DNA of 64,000 nt. It comes from Gyromitra esculenta (Eukaryota > Ascomycota > Pezizomycetes > Pezizales > Discinaceae). The position numbers were made by a program, and so were the translations under genes. Below are positions 22,903 to 35,057 of this stretch, piece by piece. Location: NCBI GenBank assembly GCA_038503075.1, contig JBCAML010000002.1, forward strand, positions 3,658,001 to 3,722,000, written 5' to 3'. The stretch's first letter is position 1, and each line of letters opens with the position of its first letter. The notes under the pieces were generated by a model that did not search any database, was not told the DNA's origin, and saw only the letters and a program-made list of their open reading frames with translations.

Positions 22903-25105
22903 GTAGCCCCCCTCTTCAAGCGTGAGCTCCTGCGAACATGAGGTATTTCCGTGGGAGTTATAATGAGAAATTGATCGAGGGCAGCAGTATCTTCAAGATC
23001 TTGGTGGTTAAGGTGGGGTGAGCATAGCCGGTCCATTCAACGAGATATTGTTGTTTTCCACGATAGATTCGTTGATCTAGAATTTTCTCGATATAATACT
23101 CTTGCTGGTCATTAACAACAACAGGGACAGGTGGAGGAATTACTTGACCCGGGAGAGCATCTTGGGCCGCGGGTTTCAACAAAGAGACGTGAAAAACCGG
23201 ATGGTATTTGATTGAACTCGGGAGGTCAATCTCGTATGCGAAGGGAGACACTATCTTCTTTATTGGGTAGGGTCCCATCCATTTCCAATCTAATTTCCTT
23301 GCATTACGAGTCGTTCGGATGTTCTTCATTGATATGAAGACTTGATCGTTCACTTGATATGCGGGGGCTGGCGTACGATGTTTATTCGTAGCGATTTCCT
23401 GGATGTCTTGAGCGACTCTTATCTGCGTCCGTAGGTAATCGTAGAGTTCTTGCATCGTTTGGCTGAATGAGGCAGCATCCAGACTTTGTGCATTGGCTTT
23501 GGTTGGAAGGATCGTTGTATCGAAACGGGGATGATACCCATAGTTAGCGAAGAAGGGGGAAACTTTAGTGCTAGCTGACTCCTGGTTGTTCGCCGAAAAC
23601 TCAGCCATTGGTAACCACTTGTTCCAGTCTTCTTGTTGATAGGACACATAGGAACGTAGGTATTGTTCCATGACGGCATTCAACCTCTCCGTTTGTCCAT
23701 CGGTCTCAGGGTGGAAGGCTGTTGACATTCGAGCTTGGATTCCAAGTCGTTGGCAGAGATTTTTCCAGAAGTAGGCGGTAAACTGAGTTCCTCGATCGGA
23801 TGTGACATACGTTGGTAGGCCATGGAGTTTCCAGACGTGTTGCAGGTAAAGATCAGCTACTTAGGGAATTCACAGTAGTATTACAGGGGATTAGATGCCG
23901 CATCTTTGATAGGCGATCAACAACCACCATGATGGCATCATAACCATCTGATTCCGGGAGGCCTGTAACAAAGTCCATCGATATTTCTTGCCAGGGGCGG
24001 TTTGGGATGGGTAAGGGGCGGAGGACGCCTTGGGTCCGTTGAGTCGTAGGTTTGGCTTTCTGGCAGGTATGACAGTTACGAACATATCTGCTTATTGATT
24101 CCCGCATTTTTGGCCAATAAAAGTTTCTCGAGAGAAGTTCAAAGGTCTTATCTCGTCCTGGGTGTCCTGCCGCTGGGGTATCATGATGTCTTCGGATGAG
24201 TTCCAGTCTGAGAGGGTCAAAGTCGGGGACGTAGAAACATTCTCGATAACATAATAGGCCTTGAATGTTACTACATTCGCTCAGGGTGATCTCCTTTGAC
24301 TGTTGTTCTTTATTTTCCAGTGCTGCGAGTATCTTTTGAGGGAATTCATCAGTATCATAACCTTTTTGAAAGAGTTCTACGAGGGGGGCGTCCAATTCAG
24401 CGGCTTCATTTGATAAAGAAGCCGACAACAAACTTATCTTAGGGTCCACATTTTCTTTTTTCAACACCACTTGGCTTTGATGTGCCAGTCTTTCATCCCC
24501 TTCCTTGGGAAGATCTCCTGATCTTCTGGTCAATGCGTCTGGCTTTCCTCCTTGACTACCCGGGCGATAAGTAATTACGAAATCAAAACGGGAGAGATAT
24601 TCGGCCCATCGTGCTTGTCGTCGGTTTAGTTGTTTTGTACTCATAAAATACTCGAGGTTTTTATGGTCGCTGATTACATCAATAGGGTGTTTGGAACCTT
24701 CGAGCTCCGGGCGCCATTCTTCGAATACTCGGATGATAGCTAGTAGTTCCTTGTCGTAAATCTCATAATTGCATTCGGCAGGTGAATGCTTTTTTGAGAA
24801 GAACGCGACTGGGTGTAGAACTCCAGCGTCGTCGTATTGAGATAGTATTCCTCCGGATACGAAGTCGGAGGCGTCGGTTTCCACAATGATTTTCTTGTCA
24901 GGATCAAAGTGGATGAGGATTGGAGCGGTGGTAAAGGCATGTTTTAGATTTTCGAAGGCGATATCCGCTTCTACTGTCCATTCGAAAGTAATACCTTTTT
25001 TTGTTAGGGCCGTAAGAGGGGAGGCAAGCTTGGAAAAACCGAGAATAAAACGACGGTAAAAATTAGCGAAGCCTAGAAAGGCTTGTACATCCTTGACGCT
25101 CTTAG
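22903..25105 (-). pseudogene. pol: pol of element P, distal part, broken
   Basis: Reading leftwards, it starts in the RT connection ([18 protein letters not shown]) and passes RNase H ([12 protein letters not shown], from 24884). The integrase zinc finger ([21 protein letters not shown]) and catalytic core ([10 protein letters not shown], then HPETDGQTERLNAVME from 23728) follow, then the GPY motif (WMGPYPIKK) and the first half of a chromodomain (YYIEKILDQ...YLVEWTGY). A frameshift near 23860 breaks the core after the first Asp, and a deletion near 23020 replaces the chromodomain C-terminus with an unrelated tail. It cannot integrate by itself. Confidence 0.85.
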
Positions 25106-25508
25106 TCTCACGGATGGTCTCTCTCTAAGCCCTTCAGTATCCCTGAAGGTGAGCAGTGCTACTTAGCGAGAAACCAACACGTTCGAAGAGTGCAGTATGG
25201 TCTACAGGTCCTACGGAAGTGTACTTCAAGGCGAAGTATCGGTGATGTTTTCACAGCGACAGCGAGGATTAAGGCAGAATCGAAGTGGAATTATAACAGA
25301 TACAGCAGAAGTGAAACGAGAACGTTCTTAAGGAAAGAAGAAGAAAGAGAACCAAACACGATCGAAATCCATCGCTTAAATACCCCGCTTTCCTTAACAA
25401 AACTTATAACCGAGAAATAACCGAAGAACAAAAGATTGTACAACCCTCCTAATCACAATACAACCGACAACCCAACCACGACTTACTATCCGAGATCAAT
25501 CCATGAAA
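25106..25508 (-). repeat. 3' LTR of element C
   Basis: 403 bp. Its R/U5 segment (ACACTTCCGTAGG...GACCATAC) matches the 5' LTR of E at 38742 rather than its present partner at 30540. Confidence 0.9.
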
Positions 25509-28500
25509 GTAGCTCTCCCCTTCAAGCGTGAGCTCCTGCGAGCACTAGGAATAGCCAAGGTCGGGGTAGCTAGAAACTTTTCCAGTGCCGAAGTATCTAC
25601 AAGGTCCTCAGCGGGTTCCCAGGTAGGATGGGCATAGCCGGTCCATTCGACGAGGTATTGTTGTTTATTGCGATGCGTACGTTGATCCAAGATTTTCTCG
25701 ATATAATACTCTTCTTGGTCGTTGACAACAATAGGCGCCGGTGGAGGGATAATTTGTCCTGGGAGAGCATCGTGAGCCGCGAGTTTTAACAGAGAAACAT
25801 GGAATACCGGATGGTATTTGACCGACGAGGGGAGGTCTATCTCATAGGCAAATGGGGAAACAATTTTCTTCACCGCGTAGGGACCCATCCATTTCCAATC
25901 TAATTTCCTGGCGTTACGAGTAGTTCGAATGTTCTTCATGGATACGAAGACTTGGTCGTTGATTTGATACGCCGGGGCTGGAGTTCGGTGTTTATTAGTA
26001 ACGGTCTCTTGAATGTCTTGAGCGGTTCTGATCTGTATCCTAAGGTGATCGTACAGCTCCTGCATCTTGTTGGCAAAAGTAGCGGCGTCTTGACTCTGAG
26101 GGGTAATTGTCGGGGGAACGAGGGAAGTATCGAATCGAGGGTGGTATCCATAATTAGCTAAAAAGGGGGATACTTTCGTACTCGCCGATTCTTGGTTATT
26201 GGCCGAGAATTCCGCCATGGGTAGCCATCTGTTCCAATCTTCTTGTTGATAGGATACGTATGATCGGAGATACTGTTCCATTACCGCGTTTAGTCTCTCT
26301 GTTTGTCCGTCTGTTTCTGGGTGGAAAGCAGTGGACATCCGGGCTTGTATTCCTAAACGTTGGCATAATTCCTTCCAGAAATGGGTAGTGAATTGAGTGC
26401 CTCGGTCAGAAGTAATATGTGAGGGTAGACCATGTAACTTCCAGCCGTGTTGTAGATATAGATCAGCTACATCTCTGGAATTGACGGCGATATTACAAAG
26501 GATAAGGTGACGCATTTTAGACAGGCGGACGACTACTACCATAATAGCATCATAGCCGTTTGATTCAGGTAGGCCGGTAACGAAATCCATAGAGATTTCT
26601 TGCCATGGTCGGTTAGGAATAGGTAGGGCGGAGAACTCCTTGCGTGCGTTGGGTAGCGGGTTTTGCTTTCTGGCAGATATGGCAGTTTCGAACATATCTA
26701 CTGATTGACTCCCTCATTTTGGGCCAATAGAATCTTCTGGTAAGGAGTTCGAAAGTCTTATCCCGTCCTGGGTGGCCAGCAGCGGGGACGTCATGGTGTC
26801 TTTTAATCAATTCAAGGCGGAGGAGCAAAGTCTGGAACATAGATACAATCTCTGTAATAGAGTTTGTTGTTTTCTTCTTTGCACTCGCTTAAGGTGATCT
26901 CCTTGGATTGTTGGTCGCTTATTTAACGCTAGGAGGATTTTTCAGGGAATTTATCAGCGGTATATCCTTCTTTAAAGAGTTTTAATAAGAGGGCGTCCAG
27001 TTCAGCGGCTTCATTTGACAAAGAAGCCGACAACAAACTTAGCTTAGGGTCTATATTTTCCTTCTTCAATACCACTTGGCTTTGGTGGGCCAATCGTTCA
27101 TCCCCTTCCTTGGGGAGATCTCCTGATCTCCGAGTTAGAGCGTCCGGTTTCCCTCCTTCTTTACCTGGTCTGTATGTGATTACGAAATCGAAGCGGGATA
27201 GGTACTCAGCCCATCTGGCTTGACGACGGTTGAGTTGCTTGGTGCTCATAAAGTACTCAAGGTTCTTATGGTCACTGATCACGTCGATAGGGTGTTTCGA
27301 GCCTTCGAGTTCTGGGCGCCATTCTTCGAAGACCCTGATGATAGCTAGCAGCTCCTTGTCGTAAATCTCGTAATTGCATTCCGCGGGGGAATGTTTTTTC
27401 GAGAAGAAGGCCACTGGGTGTAAAATGCCATTATCATCGTACTGCGATAGAACTCCTCCAGATACGAAATCTGAAGCATCCGTTTCCACGATAATTTTCT
27501 TATCGGGATCGAAATGGATGAGGATCGGGGCAGTAGTGAAGGCGTATTTGAGGTTTTCGAAGGCTATATCAGCTTCGACAGACCATTCAAAAGCAATACC
27601 TTTCTTAGTAAGGGCCGTAAGAGGGGCAGCTAGTTTAGAGAATCCTAGTATGAACCGACGATAAAAATTGGCAAAACCCAAAAACGCCTGAATATCCTTT
27701 ACGCTCTTGGGTGTTCCCCATTCTCGAACAGCTTTGAGTTTATCTTCATCCATTTTAATGCCTTCGGAGGTGAGGATTAGACCAAGGTACTTAGTAGTCT
27801 GTACCTCAAACTCGCATTTTTCGGGTTTTAGCAGGATGTCATTGTTCTTGAGAGTTTGAAGGACTTTGCGGACGTGAATCTGATGCTCTTCGAAGGTATC
27901 ACTGTAGATGAGGATATCATCTAGATAGGCGGTGCAGAAGATGTCTAGGTATTCCGTGAGACAGTCATTTACGAATCGTTGGAACGTTCCGGGGGCATTG
28001 GTTAGACCGAATGGCATAACCTGGTATTCGTAAAGACCATATCGGGTGCGGAAGGCGGTTTTCCATTCATCTCCCTCCGCAATGCGCACTTGGTGATATC
28101 CATCGCGAAGGTCTAATTTGGTATACCATTGTGCCTTTGCAAGCCGGTCCAGGGTTTCTCGGATGAGGGGAGAGGTATAACGATCCTTGACGGTAATAGC
28201 ATTAAGGCGCCATTAATCACGCAGAGTCGCAGGGAACCGTCAGCCTTTTGACAAATAGCGCAGGGGATCCGGCGGGGAGGAGCTAGCACGAATGAATCCT
28301 TTCTCAAGATTGTCCTCGATATACTTTTTAAGACAATCAGCTCTTCTCGGGACATCCCGTACAGTGGTCCGAAGGGAGCGTCTTGCCCTTCCATCAACTG
28401 TATCTTATGGTCATAGGAGCGGCGGGGGGGAAGTCCTTGGGCTTTCTTCTTGTCGGACATGTCCAAAAATTCATGGTATTCTGCCGGAATACGTGACCTC

Positions 28501-29181
28501 CATTTTGGTCGTTTTGTCATCTATGATTTTGTTTATTTCATATAATGACATGGCATAGGCTTGTGAATTTCGTTTTCTAGTGAGAGTTCTAAAGCTGGCA
28601 GCGCCAATAAATGAAAGGTTTAGCCTTGGGGGAGCTGGGATCGAGGAGATGGATACAATTGGTGAACGAGGAGCGCAGTGGGTAGTGCAGAGTTTTGAAT
28701 TAAACTCAATGCGTTTATCGGCAAAATGGAGGCGGACATCATGGTGATTCATCCAAGGTATGCCTAGGACAAGGGGGTAATGACCAAGTTGTGTCACGAA
28801 ACAGGGGGCTTGTTCACAATGGTTTTGTACCGAAAGTTTGAGATTGGCGATGTGTGTGATGTCTCCTGAGCTGACAGGACGACCATCGATGACTTCAAGT
28901 TGGCGCGGAGTTTTTAAGGGGGTAAGAGGTAGGGAGTGGTGACTCGCGAATTTCTGATCAATAAATGCAAACCCGGAGGCTCCAGTGTCTAGTAAGGCGT
29001 GTGTTTTTATGATTTTATTGCTATGGGAAATATTGCACGATATTACAAAATGTTCCCCATCCAATTGATCCTCCACGCTTATACCGGAAACCGAAAACCC
29101 AGAAATCGAAAATGCAGATAAAGGTAAGAAATTTTGAACCAAGGTGGGGTCACTGATCGACCTTGGTTGTACTAGTTTAAA
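25496..29181 (-). pseudogene. pol: pol of element C, multiply frameshifted
   Basis: All domains are present in order: retropepsin (LLDTGASGFAF), RT with YLDDILIYS, RNase H (VETDASDF), integrase HHCC and core, GPY and chromodomain (YYIEKILDQ...YLVEWTGYAHPTWEP). The frame is lost at about 28500 (5-nt deletion after DDKTTK), about 28325 (one A lost from a run), about 28215 (deletion in the YRGLN region), about 28100, about 26935 and about 26640. Most are small deletions, several in homopolymers. The stop codon lies inside the LTR (…FMD, 25496-25498). Confidence 0.88.
29131..29181 (-). promoter_or_regulatory. -1 frameshift signal, element C
   Basis: Heptamer T TTA AAC (29175-29181) is directly followed by the gag stop TAG. 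A hairpin begins about 8 nt after the heptamer: arm CCAAGGT, loop CGATCAGTGACCCC, arm ACCTTGG. A -1 slip leads into the open pol frame. Confidence 0.8.
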
Positions 29182-30497
29182 GACTCGTTGGCTGAGTCTG
29201 CTGATTCTAATGCGAAAAATTGAGGAGGAAGTGGTGGTGGTGGCAGGGAGGAGGCGGGGGGTGTACGGGTGGCAGGTGGGGCGGTGAGGGCTCCTCTCAT
29301 TGTAGGTTTCTTGGGGGCGGAGGGGCAATTGGCGTATGAGTGATCTGGGGCGGCACAGAACATGCACTTTCCGGTGGCACGGCGCCATTGCTTCTCTTCC
29401 TCTGAGAGTTTCCTTCGGCCGTTAACCATTGTGTATCGTTGGTCTTGGGGAGGACGAGAGAGATTGCTGGTGCGTCCGAAAGATAGGTCCATAGGGGCTA
29501 GTCCTCCTGGAGTAAAGGAGGAGGCAGAGGAGAAGGCGGCGGGGGCACTGAATTGACCCATATTATCTCTGGCGTTTCCTCGTTTCTCTGCCTTGCGGGC
29601 CCGGATCCGGTTGTCCAGTCGGGTAAGGGTGAGAATCATCTCAGGGAGGTTAGCGGGGGCAATCGGTGCGAACACCATGGCTTCTTTCAACTCCTCTGAC
29701 ATGCCGTGTTCCAATGCGTCCATCTTCGAGTTTTCGTCGAAATTCAACTGGCCCATGATTCTTTGAAAGTCAGCCAAATAGGCTGAGAAATCACGCTTTC
29801 CTTGGCGGAGCTGGTGAAGTTCTCGTCGAGCCGTGCCAGTTGGGTCTGGGTCTCCAAAAGCAGTTTCCAGGGCGGTTATGAGTTCTTCTGCGTTGCTCCA
29901 AGTGGTGAGGCCTGAGGGGAGAACCGTGTGACGAACCTGTTCTAGAGCCGCTCCCTCCAGTCGATTGATGGTATACAATATCATCGTGGTCTCGTTTGCA
30001 AAACGGTCTCGGTTGACCGTAAGTTTGGAGCGCAGCTGAAGTATGAAACCGGGGAGCTTAGCTCGGGACCCATCGAATTTCTCCGGGTCTGGCATGCGCT
30101 CGGAGCGGTGGGTAGAGGCTGTCGGCGGTGGGGGAGTGGCGGTAAGGTTTGGTGGAGCCGGGGGGGCTGAGAGGTTTGCCCTGGCTTCGTTTCGTTCCTG
30201 GCGGAGTCTGGCGATAAGGCTGGCTGCTTCTGTAACCCTTTGATCCTGTTGTGTGGCGTGTCGGAGGGCCATAGCGATTTGGATTTGAGCGGTACTGAGT
30301 TTTACCTCAGAGTCGTTCTCGTTATCCTGAAGGATGCTTTTTTTGTCCCCCAGGCTCTGGTTTATTTCTCGAAGCTGATTGTAGAGTTCAGCTGGGTCAT
30401 CTCTGTACGCTTTGGCAAAGGCTTCCCTAGTGGGGGAGCCTAAGGCTGCGACGGCGGCTCCTTCTGTATTGGAGGAGGGATCAACGGAGGAACTCAT
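29172..30497 (-). CDS. gag: Gag polyprotein of element C, intact
   Basis: 441 residues from ATG 30497. An acidic/helical N-terminus (LYNQLREINQSL) leads to a coiled-coil-like stretch (QDQRVTEAASLIARLRQERNEA), a Pro-rich linker, and the retrotransposon gag domain (RMPDPEKFDGSRAKLPGFILQLRSK split by nothing; ALETAFGDPDPTGTARREL; FSAYLADFQRIM). The CCHC knuckle CMFCAAPDHSYANC follows, with a Pro/Ala tail to ESLN. Gag assembles the virus-like particle in the cytoplasm and packages RNA through the knuckle. It ends TTA AAC TAG, the last part of a TTTAAAC slippery site (29175-29181). Confidence 0.9.
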   Translation of the reverse strand: MSSSVDPSSNTEGAAVAALGSPTREAFAKAYRDDPAELYNQLREINQSLGDKKSILQDNENDSEVKLSTAQIQIAMALRHATQQDQRVTEAASLIARLRQERNEARANLSAPPAPPNLTATPPPPTASTHRSERMPDPEKFDGSRAKLPGFILQLRSKLTVNRDRFANETTMILYTINRLEGAALEQVRHTVLPSGLTTWSNAEELITALETAFGDPDPTGTARRELHQLRQGKRDFSAYLADFQRIMGQLNFDENSKMDALEHGMSEELKEAMVFAPIAPANLPEMILTLTRLDNRIRARKAEKRGNARDNMGQFSAPAAFSSASSFTPGGLAPMDLSFGRTSNLSRPPQDQRYTMVNGRRKLSEEEKQWRRATGKCMFCAAPDHSYANCPSAPKKPTMRGALTAPPATRTPPASSLPPPPLPPQFFALESADSANESLN

Positions 30498-30539
30498 GAT
30501 GAGTTAGCGGTAGGAGGTGTAGATGAGCAAGCAACGTAA

Positions 30540-30942
30540 TCTCACGGATGGTCTCTCTCTAAGCCCTTCAGTATCCCTGAAGGTGAGCAGTGCTACTTAG
30601 CGAGAAACCAACACGTTTGAAGAGTGCGATAGTGTCTACAGGTCCTACAAGGGATGTACTTCAAGGCGAAGTATCGGTAATGGTTTGCAGCGATGGCGAA
30701 GATTCTAAGGCAGAATCGAAGTGGAATTATAACAGATACAGCAGAAGTGAAACGAGAACGTTGCTTAAGGAAAGAAGAAGAAGAGAACCAAACACGATCG
30801 AAATCCATCGCTTAAATACCCCGCTTTCCTTAACAAAACTTATAACCGAGAAATAGCAGAAGAACAAAAGATTGTACAACCCTCACAATCACAATACAAC
30901 CGACAACCCAACATGACTTACTATCCGAGATCAATCATGAAA
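30540..30942 (-). repeat. 5' LTR of element C
   Basis: 403 bp. Its R/U5 segment (ACATCCCTTGTAGG...GACACTATCGC) matches the 3' LTR of E at 44181 rather than its present partner at 25106. Confidence 0.9.
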
Positions 30943-31289
30943 CTAACGTCTGTAGCTGGCCCAATCGTGAGATAGATGTATGATTGTTCACTATGATCAT
31001 AGTAATAGGGTTAGTAAAGGCTTGTCAGCCCAACCACTTCACCTGTGAAGTTTAATAGTTAACGGGACGTCTCTTTGGGACCGACCATTTCCTAACAAAC
31101 AAAGGGGACAAGAGAAAAACATTAGGCTCCAGAATCTAGCAACACATTGACTACCACCTTCCTTCCATTGATTACCAGTAGCGCTTGCCCTCGGGGCCGC
31201 TCGTATACGGTGGGTTCTGTATGTTGTTTTTGTTGGACGATTCCGAAGAGTCATCCTCGCTTTCTTTTTCGTTTGTTTTTGTATTTTTC

Positions 31290-33428
31290 GGTCTCAAGGA
31301 TTGAGACAATTCTTTCTTCGATTACTTGCCAGGGTTTCGAATGTTTGGTTAACGTCTGCTACCTCACGGCCCGCCGTAGTCGACCTAGTGAAAATTCTCT
31401 GACATTTCTTCGTCAGAATTTGTATTTGCATAAAGATTAACAGGGGTCCTGGAGATCCGCCCCCTTTGGAGCGGTAACTCCGCTCACGGCCCCTTTGCAG
31501 GTAGCGCTGTCGCGGCCCTCGTCTTGGGCGTAGCTTCAAACGCTTCTCTAATGCATCCCCAGCACTCTGCTCATTCTTTTCGGGCTTGACCCATTTTCTT
31601 TTACGACTGGCGCCGGCTTGCGCAGATGATACCGTTCGAGGTTCCTTCATGTCGCACGTCTTCAGTGACAGTCGGGCCGACCACACCTAGTGCAGTGTTT
31701 CGCCCGTCTGCGTCGGTCAACAGGTGCGACTTATCATGAGCAGCCTTCCAGGCATCTCCGGTGCTGTTAGTGGGGGAGGCATCCTTTTTAGGGGTATCCT
31801 CCTTGACTCTGCTTTTGAACCCCTTTTCCCGACGTTCCTCCTGCTTTTCTCCTCCTTTTCCCACGACCATGCGTGGCTGGGAGACCTCTATTCTCCAGTT
31901 TCTGGTGATACAAATACTCACTCCCACAACCTTCCTCTTGACCGTAAAGGCCTCCAGCCATTGTATATCATCGTCAAACGGACCACAACCTACCATCAAC
32001 TCTCGTATCTTGAGAGGGATCTTTCTTCGACCTTCATCCTCACAGTGTCCCAGCCATCCCAACCTTTATATTTAGGTTGCTCATTTTGAGGATATATTCC
32101 TCAACGGTTGTGTAAGGTACACGATCCATGGCATATATGGCATCGCGTTTTTCGTCCGGAGAGCAGAATACTTCATCTTTAGTGAGAAGGTTGCCCAATA
32201 GGCGTACTCCGGTTCCTGGATTTGTCCTTCGGCTCCGTCCATCTTGTTGGTATACATAACAACGTATGGTCGAGCCTTGTTTCCTTCACAACGGCTGGCG
32301 GCATAGTGGATTTTGTGTCGGTCGCTGGTCCAAAGCCACTCATTCATCTCAAAATATCTTGCAGCTTCGGATCCATGAGATCCTGGTTTGTGGCAGCAGT
32401 GAATTTTCTGGTTCACCGATCGGGATCTTGTGGTGTCGTGATGACGGTGACGCTTGGGGGTACCTGTGATCAATGGTGATTACCATTTCACCAGGGTTAT
32501 TTGCGGGGGGTGGCCGTGGAGGGGCATTACTTGGTGCCCCCCCCCGCCGGTTTTCTCTTTCTCTTCTTCTGCTGGCCAGCCATCGATTGGTATCTTCGAT
32601 GTTCTTTCTGGCCCTTTCTTCCTCCGAATCATCCGATGACGATCCGTCACCTGATCCAGGGGCGCCAGCACCAACGCGGTAATTGGGTCCATGTGGGGGC
32701 TGCCCACCATTACCCCCGTGTGCTCCGGAGGGTTCACCTCGTTCACTTTGGGCTGGTTCCTTTCCTTTCTCGCTTCTAGTGGGAGGTAGTTGGGGTGCGT
32801 GAATAGAGCCACTGAGGCCTGCTTCTGATCGGGCTGGTAGTTCTGACTGAGCACGAATATGTTGAGTGATCTGACTGAGTAACACTCCCTGATCGTTAAG
32901 CTGACTTCGTTGTCTTTGCATTTCTCCTACTGTTTCCCCCACTATAGCTTCCACTACCGTTTCCACCCTTCCAATGCGCTGGTGTGCCTCATGTCCTTGC
33001 TGTTGCAGGGCCAGGCCAATGTTATTACCAAGACCGTGAACTAGTACCTCGATACGGGCGAGTTCTTCGGCCGAGAACTCCTGTTGGTCTGCCATGCGCT
33101 GCTGGATATGGGTTAGGCTTAGATATTGAGTTTGAGCCTGTGAGTTAAGTTGGTTTAGGGCAACGGTGTTTCCTGCCTGAGCCTCTTCTTGCCTTAGTAC
33201 AACGTGTCTAAAGGCTTCGTTTAGCGTAAGCATGAGATTATCACGCTGTGCATGAACATCCTCAATTTGAGCACTGCTCCGTAGGAATTGCGGATGAGGC
33301 GTGAAGTGTTTTGGAATGAAGGGCTTAGGAGCGGGTGTGAGATGGGTAGTTCTTCGACGGGCCAAGGAGTTCTTCGAAGAGTGTCTCGAGATGGGATCCT
33401 CAGAACCGTCAGACATGTCTGTATCCAT
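31290..33428 (-). pseudogene. gag: gag of element F, degraded downstream
   Basis: From ATG 33428 (MDTDMSDGSEDPISRHSSKN) an open frame of about 360 codons runs to 32349. It has a Gln-rich helical middle (LNSQAQTQYLSLTHIQQRM; ELARIEVLVHGLGNNIG) and an Arg/Pro-rich low-complexity tail (NRRGGAPSNAPPRPPPANNP). A frame change near 32460 loses the rest. Traces of the capsid region continue in other frames to about 31290, including a basic segment (RLKLRPRRGPRQRYLQR). It is unlike the gag of the main family, so F is a separate lineage. Confidence 0.7.
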
Positions 33429-33487
33429 CACAAATACGTCGCCATTATAGTTGAATAACCAAAGTATTGATATGCCTATCAATATAC

Positions 33488-34432
33488 TGTAAGACCGGTA
33501 CTTAACTTACCGCACAGGAAATCTCAAGAAGCTTTAGATAACAATCTAGACGCTATAACCTGCCCGGTTGCTATCCGCAACACAATACACAGGCGCAAGT
33601 CACTGCTTCTTATGAACCGTAAAAGATAACCGTAGGGTTCAAAGTAGGGATCGAGCAAAGTTCCGTGAAGAACTTCCAATAGTAAGGTTTAATAACTAAC
33701 GCTGAAGGGCCAAAGCCTTGCTAAGCGAGATAAAAGTAATTCACAAGTAATAGAGTAAATTGCACGGAAGTAATTTTGCTAGAAACAATATAATATTGAT
33801 AAGGCTCGTTCTTCGTCGCTAATGATCCGACTCAGAGTTTTACATCCACTGCGAGAGTATTTATAATGCCTCCTCTCTACTATGTTTGGGTATAGTGTGG
33901 TGTAGAGGCGCTAACTACTATGACAACATGAAACCACTTCGCCTTATCTCCATACCCGATACCCCATTGAGTTCCCTGGCCCCGATCCGCGATTCTCCGA
34001 GCAGTATGCATGTCGGTAACACGGGAGTTACGTATTCGTCTTCATTGCGTTCGTCTCTTCGAGACGATCATATCTCCTATCTGAATCGTCGCGTAGCATT
34101 GCGTTCTCTTATCTTTGTCAGTCTGTAAATCCGCCAGTTTTGGTCCAATTCGCAATCCGTTTGAACCACAGCGAAGCCAGACACTTCCCCTACATACCCT
34201 CCAGGTCCCATTCCGCCGGACGGTTTTGCTTGACGGCCTAGGGGTTACTTTTGCCCTCCGGGACAGGTCTTTTCTGGTGCTGTCCCCTCTTCTCCAAATA
34301 CTATACCTACTGGAAGGATTGGAGGCAGGGTAACAGACACCAGTCCCAATCCGGAAGGTGCTAAGGTAGGGTAACTCCAAAGATAGGGTAACTCCAGGGC
34401 CAGGAACTCCTTCAAAAGGTACAGGTATAACA
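33488..34432 (-). repeat. 5' LTR of element F
   Basis: 945 bp with canonical TG...CA ends (TGTTATACCTGTACC...GGTCTTACA). It is nearly identical to the LTR at 48174-49121 in the opposite orientation. Confidence 0.92.
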
Positions 34433-34649
34433 GAGGCGTCACTGACCCGTTGATCCTGTTGTTGGGCGTGATGGTTGGCATTGTTGGCCTGGATACGGGG
34501 CGGTGTTGAGTTTTATTTCTAACTCCTGCGTTCCTTCTTGTAGGACGTCGATCTGATCCTCGAGGGCCTGGTTGAGTTCCCTGAGTCGATTAAATAACTC
34601 CACGGGGTCTTCCCTATAGGCCTGGGCAAATGCTTCCTTGGTGGGGAAG
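34433..34649 (-). pseudogene. gag: gag N-terminal fragment of element I
   Basis: It encodes the equivalent of FPTKEAFAQAYRED and onward to AQQQDQRVSDA on the minus strand. This continues, after F and its GCCTC duplication, as STLIDRLRRERNEAR at 49122 on the plus strand. It is cut on its N-terminal side by the LTR at 34650. At least one indel is present. Confidence 0.8.
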
Positions 34650-35057
34650 TTTCATGGATGAAGTGAAGTGATGGGTTAGGGTTCGGGAAATGGTTGCAAC
34701 GGATGAAGGTTTCTTTATAATGTCTTTGTTGTTCGGCTATGTTTCGGTTATGAGTCACGAGAGGGATTGCGGGGTATATAAAAAATAGATCTTAGACGGT
34801 TGTTATGGTTTTCTTCTCTTTTCTTTAAGCAACGTTCTTACCTTACTTCTACGGTACTGTTTTAATACTATCTCGATTCTACTTCAGAATCCTCGCGGTC
34901 GCTGTCGCTGTGACAACCTTTACACTTAACTCGCCTTGAGTTAGACCCACGTAGGACCTGTAGAAACATCGTGACTCTTGTCGCTTGATCTCTCGCTTAA
35001 GTAGCACTGCTCACCTTCAGGGATACTGAAGGGCTTAACAAGGGTCAAACCGTGAGA
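34650..35057 (+). repeat. recombinant LTR joining two different gag genes
   Basis: 408-bp main-family LTR (TTTCATGG...CCGTGAGA; TATA is GGGGTATATAAA). The left flank is gag of I near residue 15; the right flank is gag of J near residue 110. There is no target duplication. This is not a simple solo LTR. It most likely arose by recombination between LTRs of two insertions with loss of the DNA between. Confidence 0.75.

Larger units (their letters stand above)
22483..25105 (-). mobile_element. gypsy element P, 3' half
   Basis: The 3' LTR and distal pol of P lie on the minus strand, ending at target CTTAG (25101-25105), where element C begins. The matching 5' half is at 35489-38741 in the opposite orientation. 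The two LTRs of P (22483-22902 and 35489-35909) are almost identical. The pol halves join exactly at the codons for T-P-K / S-V-K-D. Confidence 0.88.
25106..30942 (-). mobile_element. full-length gypsy element C (hybrid of X and Y)
   Basis: 5837 bp with two LTRs of 403 bp, gag and pol on the minus strand. The flanks do not match. The left flank is P with target CTTAG; the right flank is F with target CTAAC (30943-30947). The partner target copies are CTAAG at 38737-38741 and GTTAG at 44587-44591, both next to element E. C and E are therefore reciprocal recombinants of two original insertions. Confidence 0.88.
30943..34432 (-). mobile_element. gypsy element F (second lineage), 5' half
   Basis: 5' LTR (33488-34432), gag and downstream remnant on the minus strand, cut at CTAAC by element C. 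The 3' half lies at 44587-49121 on the plus strand. The outer target copy GAGGC (34433-34437) pairs with GCCTC at 49122-49126. The region 30943-31290 should encode the protease/early pol, but I could not read it in one frame. Confidence 0.85.

Noticed and set aside
25106..30942. C as an independent insertion with its own target duplication
   Set aside because: CTTAG on its left and CTAAC on its right do not match each other, but each matches one end of E.
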